From: Janthinobacterium sp. ROICE36 | Lineage (GTDB): Bacteria > Pseudomonadota > Gammaproteobacteria > Burkholderiales > Burkholderiaceae_D | Direction of reading: 5' to 3' | Length of the DNA stretch: 43,873 bases | Assembly: GCF_002869965.1 (NCBI RefSeq) | Contig: NZ_PEBS01000049.1 | Location: forward strand, 1 to 43,873 | In this document: positions 41,726 to 43,873 of the stretch, one piece after another | Position numbering within the stretch: position 1 is the stretch's first letter | Layout of the letters: each line of letters opens with the position of its first letter | The notes under the pieces: generated by a model | What the model saw: the letters and a program-made list of their open reading frames with translations, nothing else | What the model was told of the DNA's origin: nothing | Databases searched by the model: none | Translations under genes and position numbers: made by a program

Positions 41726-43596
41726 TGATGATTTCTACTAACATGAAAAAAACCGTACTCTGCAGCGCTTTGCTGGCTTGCCTCAGTGGCATCGTGCAGG
41801 CCGCCCCCGCCAACGCTTTACCTTCCTTCACGCAGGAAGCCGAGGAACTGGCGCGCCTGCCCGGCGGCGGCTGGCTGACCCTGGACAAGCATGGCTTGCG
41901 CCTGTTCGACGCGCAGGGCCAGGAACAGGACCGCATCGCCGTGCGCGCCAAGCAGCTCGACACGCGCATCGATGGCAATCGCGTGCTGGCCGTGTTCCTG
42001 GAAGCGGACACGCAGCGCCCTCTGCCCGTGACCGTCGATGTGCAAGTCGGCAAGCTGGTCATGCTGACGCCGTTTCCAGTGCCGACGTTTTCCGTGGAAG
42101 CATCGTGTTTGTACCGCGACGCGCAGCAGCTAGCTCATCTTTTCTTGATCGGCAAGGATGGGCAAGCGGAACAGTGGGTGATGCAGGGCGAGCAACGTCA
42201 GCTGGTGCGCAAACTGGTTTTGCCGCCGCACGCCAAGCATTGCCGGGTCGACGATGGCGCTCGGCGCCTGCTGGTGAGCGAAGCGAACATGGGCGTGTGG
42301 GCGTATGACGCCGATTCGGAGGGCATGGGCAAGCGCGAAGTGGTGGCGCTGCGCAAGCCGTACGGCCAGCTCGATGGCGGCGCCGGTGCGCTGGCCGTGC
42401 TGCCCGGTGGCGTGGCCGTGCTCGACGGCAAGGCGGAAAAGCTGCACCTGGTCACCCATCAGGGCGGGCAGTGGACGGCGCAGCCAGCCCAAGCTGTCGC
42501 CTTGAACGTGCGCAAGGGCGCTAGCCAACTTGCCATGGATGCGGGTTCCGTGCTGCTGCGCGGCAAAAACGGCTGGCAAGCGCGCCCCTTGAAATGGAGC
42601 GGCAAAGCGGAAACGGTGCCTGAGGTGGCCATCATCGCCCCGCAAGCGCAGACGGCGCCGATGGCGCGCCAGGGCGACGCGGCCGACGATCCGGCCATCT
42701 GGCTGGCCAGCGATCCGGCCAATGCGCGCATCCTGGGTACCAACAAGAAGCAGGGTTTATTGGTCTACGACTTGCAAGGCAAGCAGACGCAGTTGCTGGA
42801 AGTGGGCCGTTTGAACAACGTCGACGTGCGCCAGCACATCCAGTTGGGCGGCAGCAAAGTCGACCTGGCCGTGGCCACCCAGCGCGACGATAACAGCATG
42901 ATGTTGTTCACGATCAATGCCAGCGGCGAGGTGGCGGAAGCGGGCCGTTTTCCGACCGGACTGAAAAGCATCTACGGCATGTGCTTGTACCAGCCGGCCA
43001 GCGGCGGCGTGCAAGCGTTCATCAATGACAAGGATGGCACTTTCCATCAATATAGCATCGGTTTGAGCGGCAAGCAGTTCAGTGCGACGCTGTTGCGCAG
43101 CTTCAAGGTCGCCACCCAACCGGAAGGCTGCGTGGCGGACGACGCCAACGCCCGCCTCTTCCTGGGCGAAGAAACGCGCGGCGTGTGGACCACCTCGGCC
43201 GACGCCGCCAAGCAGGATACACTCACCATGGTGTTGCCCGTGGGCGCGAACCTGACGGCCGACGTGGAAGGCATGGCCATCTACCGCAAGCCAGGCGGCA
43301 AGGCTGACTCTGGCTACCTGATCGTCTCCAGCCAGGGCGACAGCAGCTACGTGGTGCTCGACGCGCAAGCGCCGTATAAAGTGCGCGGCCGCTTCAAGGT
43401 GGGCTTCAACTTGCCCGCCGGCATAGACGGCACCTCGGAAACGGATGGCCTCGACGTCACCTCCGCCAACCTGGGCGGCGCGTATGCGCAAGGCATGCTG
43501 GTGATCCAGGACGGCTACAAGCGCCTGCCAGACGGGCCGCAGAACTTCAAATATGTGGCGTGGGGGGATGTGGCGAAGGCGTTGGGATTGGAGTAA
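41725..43596 (+). CDS. Exported beta-propeller phytase with two propeller-like domains
   Basis: A 623-residue protein with a signal peptide (VLCSALLACLSGIVQA). The C-terminal domain (about 315-620) is a beta-propeller phytase: GDAADDPAIWL, ILGTNKKQGLLVYD, NNVDVRQHI, YGMCLYQP, FINDKDG and DVEGMAIY supply the calcium and phosphate-binding residues. The N-terminal domain (about 30-310) looks like a second, degenerate propeller, as in dual-domain phytases. It should release phosphate from phytate. The ATG at 41725 overlaps the receptor stop (TGATG); MKKT at 41743 is an alternative start. The pairing with a TonB receptor is a known phytase arrangement. Confidence 0.85.
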   Translation: MMISTNMKKTVLCSALLACLSGIVQAAPANALPSFTQEAEELARLPGGGWLTLDKHGLRLFDAQGQEQDRIAVRAKQLDTRIDGNRVLAVFLEADTQRPLPVTVDVQVGKLVMLTPFPVPTFSVEASCLYRDAQQLAHLFLIGKDGQAEQWVMQGEQRQLVRKLVLPPHAKHCRVDDGARRLLVSEANMGVWAYDADSEGMGKREVVALRKPYGQLDGGAGALAVLPGGVAVLDGKAEKLHLVTHQGGQWTAQPAQAVALNVRKGASQLAMDAGSVLLRGKNGWQARPLKWSGKAETVPEVAIIAPQAQTAPMARQGDAADDPAIWLASDPANARILGTNKKQGLLVYDLQGKQTQLLEVGRLNNVDVRQHIQLGGSKVDLAVATQRDDNSMMLFTINASGEVAEAGRFPTGLKSIYGMCLYQPASGGVQAFINDKDGTFHQYSIGLSGKQFSATLLRSFKVATQPEGCVADDANARLFLGEETRGVWTTSADAAKQDTLTMVLPVGANLTADVEGMAIYRKPGGKADSGYLIVSSQGDSSYVVLDAQAPYKVRGRFKVGFNLPAGIDGTSETDGLDVTSANLGGAYAQGMLVIQDGYKRLPDGPQNFKYVAWGDVAKALGLE

Positions 43597-43608
43597 GTCG
43601 GCAACGGA

Positions 43609-43625
43609 CGCTCCCTTTGGGAGCG
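43609..43625 (+). terminator. Hairpin after the phytase gene
   Basis: CGCTCCC-ttt-GGGAGCG (43609-43625) is a perfect seven-base stem 12 bases after the phytase stop. No T-tract follows, so this is a moderate call. Confidence 0.5.
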
Positions 43626-43748
43626 GCCCCGCCACTATGTGCGCGGCATATCGATATGAAATGGCAGCCGCTTGCCGCATAAGTCCACCATGCCCGACAC
43701 AAGCAGGCGCCGTGCCGACAATTCAATGATGTTGACGGCCGATACGGG

Positions 43749-43775
43749 GGGTGTACTGAATTCTGTGTAAACGGT
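43749..43775 (-). repeat. Terminal inverted repeat of the right IS256-family copy
   Basis: Begins GGGTGTACTGAATTCTGTG and runs to GTAAACGGT. It matches the repeat at 133-159 at 23 of 27 positions, read in the opposite orientation relative to its own transposase end. Confidence 0.8.
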
Positions 43776-43782
43776 TTTTCGT

Positions 43783-43873
43783 TTAAGTCTGCGGTACCCG
43801 GTCTTCAAACTGGATGGCGAAGCGGTTCAGTGCCGCTTTCCAGTCCCGTATTGGCATCGTCCACTTCTTGCTA
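43783..43873 (-). CDS. IS256-family transposase, C-terminal fragment (cut by window edge)
   Basis: The last 29 residues, SKKWTMPIRDWKAALNRF followed by AIQFEDRVPQT and a TAA stop at 43783-43785, match the conserved C-terminus of IS256/mutator transposases (KKWTMPIxxWxxALNxFxIxF). The body of the protein lies outside the window. Confidence 0.85.
   Translation of the reverse strand, partial: SKKWTMPIRDWKAALNRFAIQFEDRVPQT

Larger units (their letters stand above)
43749..43873 (-). mobile_element. IS256-family insertion sequence, partial (transposase 3' end side)
   Basis: The 3' end of an IS256-family element enters the window here and continues past the right edge. Orientation is the same as the left copy, so the two form long direct repeats flanking the 43.6-kb segment. 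The bases outside the element (43741-43748, gatacggg) differ from the left flank. Confidence 0.85.

Noticed and set aside
1..43873. Composite transposon bounded by the two IS256-type copies
   Set aside because: The content is ordinary chromosomal genes with uniform composition and no accessory cargo. The flanking bases differ, and a 43-kb composite element is unlikely; shared repeats at contig ends explain it better.

Overview
The window looks like the chromosome of a high-GC betaproteobacterium of the Oxalobacteraceae (Janthinobacterium / Massilia / Duganella group). This is inferred from base composition, from a DUF3334 protein, from betaproteobacterial-style queE-queD-tadA genes, and above all from a complete phcB-phcS-phcR-phcQ operon of the type known from Ralstonia and its relatives. 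Almost all of the sequence is protein coding. I saw no rRNA, tRNA or CRISPR array.

Both ends lie inside copies of the same IS256-family element in the same orientation: the first 159 bases carry the 5' end of a transposase and the last 125 bases carry the 3' end. The bases next to the two ends differ, so these are two separate insertions. The window is probably a short-read contig that ends at a repeat.

Layout. 1-4 kb: a secreted protein abutting the left IS, a DUF3334 (CheC/CheX-like) protein, and a soluble histidine kinase with a DUF1488 protein. 4-12.5 kb: mostly small or secreted proteins of unknown function, plus an esterase, an UppP-like phosphatase, the MntP manganese exporter, an arginase-family gene broken by an in-frame amber codon, and several tiny genes. 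12.5-16 kb: a decayed SRAP/HMCES-type gene that has lost its catalytic Cys2, an LdcA-DUF418 pair, and an alpha/beta hydrolase. 16-20 kb: an iron/heme locus with a perfect Fur-type palindrome, a TonB-dependent heme receptor, an intrinsic terminator, and a HemS/ChuS-family protein that unexpectedly carries a Sec signal peptide. 20-21.6 kb: queE-queD-tadA (anticodon wobble-base modification). 21.9-24.5 kb: an orphan NarX-type kinase, a PAS-GGDEF diguanylate cyclase and a Phd/RelE-type toxin-antitoxin pair with a palindromic operator. 24.6-31.8 kb: large exported M16 and M28 metallopeptidases, a secreted DRGH nuclease and an SRPBCC protein.

31.9-36.7 kb holds the phcBSRQ quorum-sensing operon on the minus strand, its genes overlapping or separated by one base. 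It encodes a methyltransferase expected to make a 3-hydroxy fatty acid methyl ester signal, a membrane kinase, a receiver-kinase hybrid and a receiver protein. Next to it is a coupled pair: a membrane protein with a degenerate GGDEF domain that keeps its c-di-GMP inhibitory site, and an AraC-type regulator. 38.9-43.6 kb is a phosphate-scavenging unit: a textbook Pho box 10 bp before a -10 element, a TonB-dependent receptor (frameshifted in a poly-A run) and an overlapping two-domain beta-propeller phytase.

The window is therefore rich in signalling (five histidine-kinase or hybrid proteins, two GGDEF proteins, one quorum-sensing circuit) and in nutrient scavenging (heme iron, phytate phosphate, peptides, nucleic acid).
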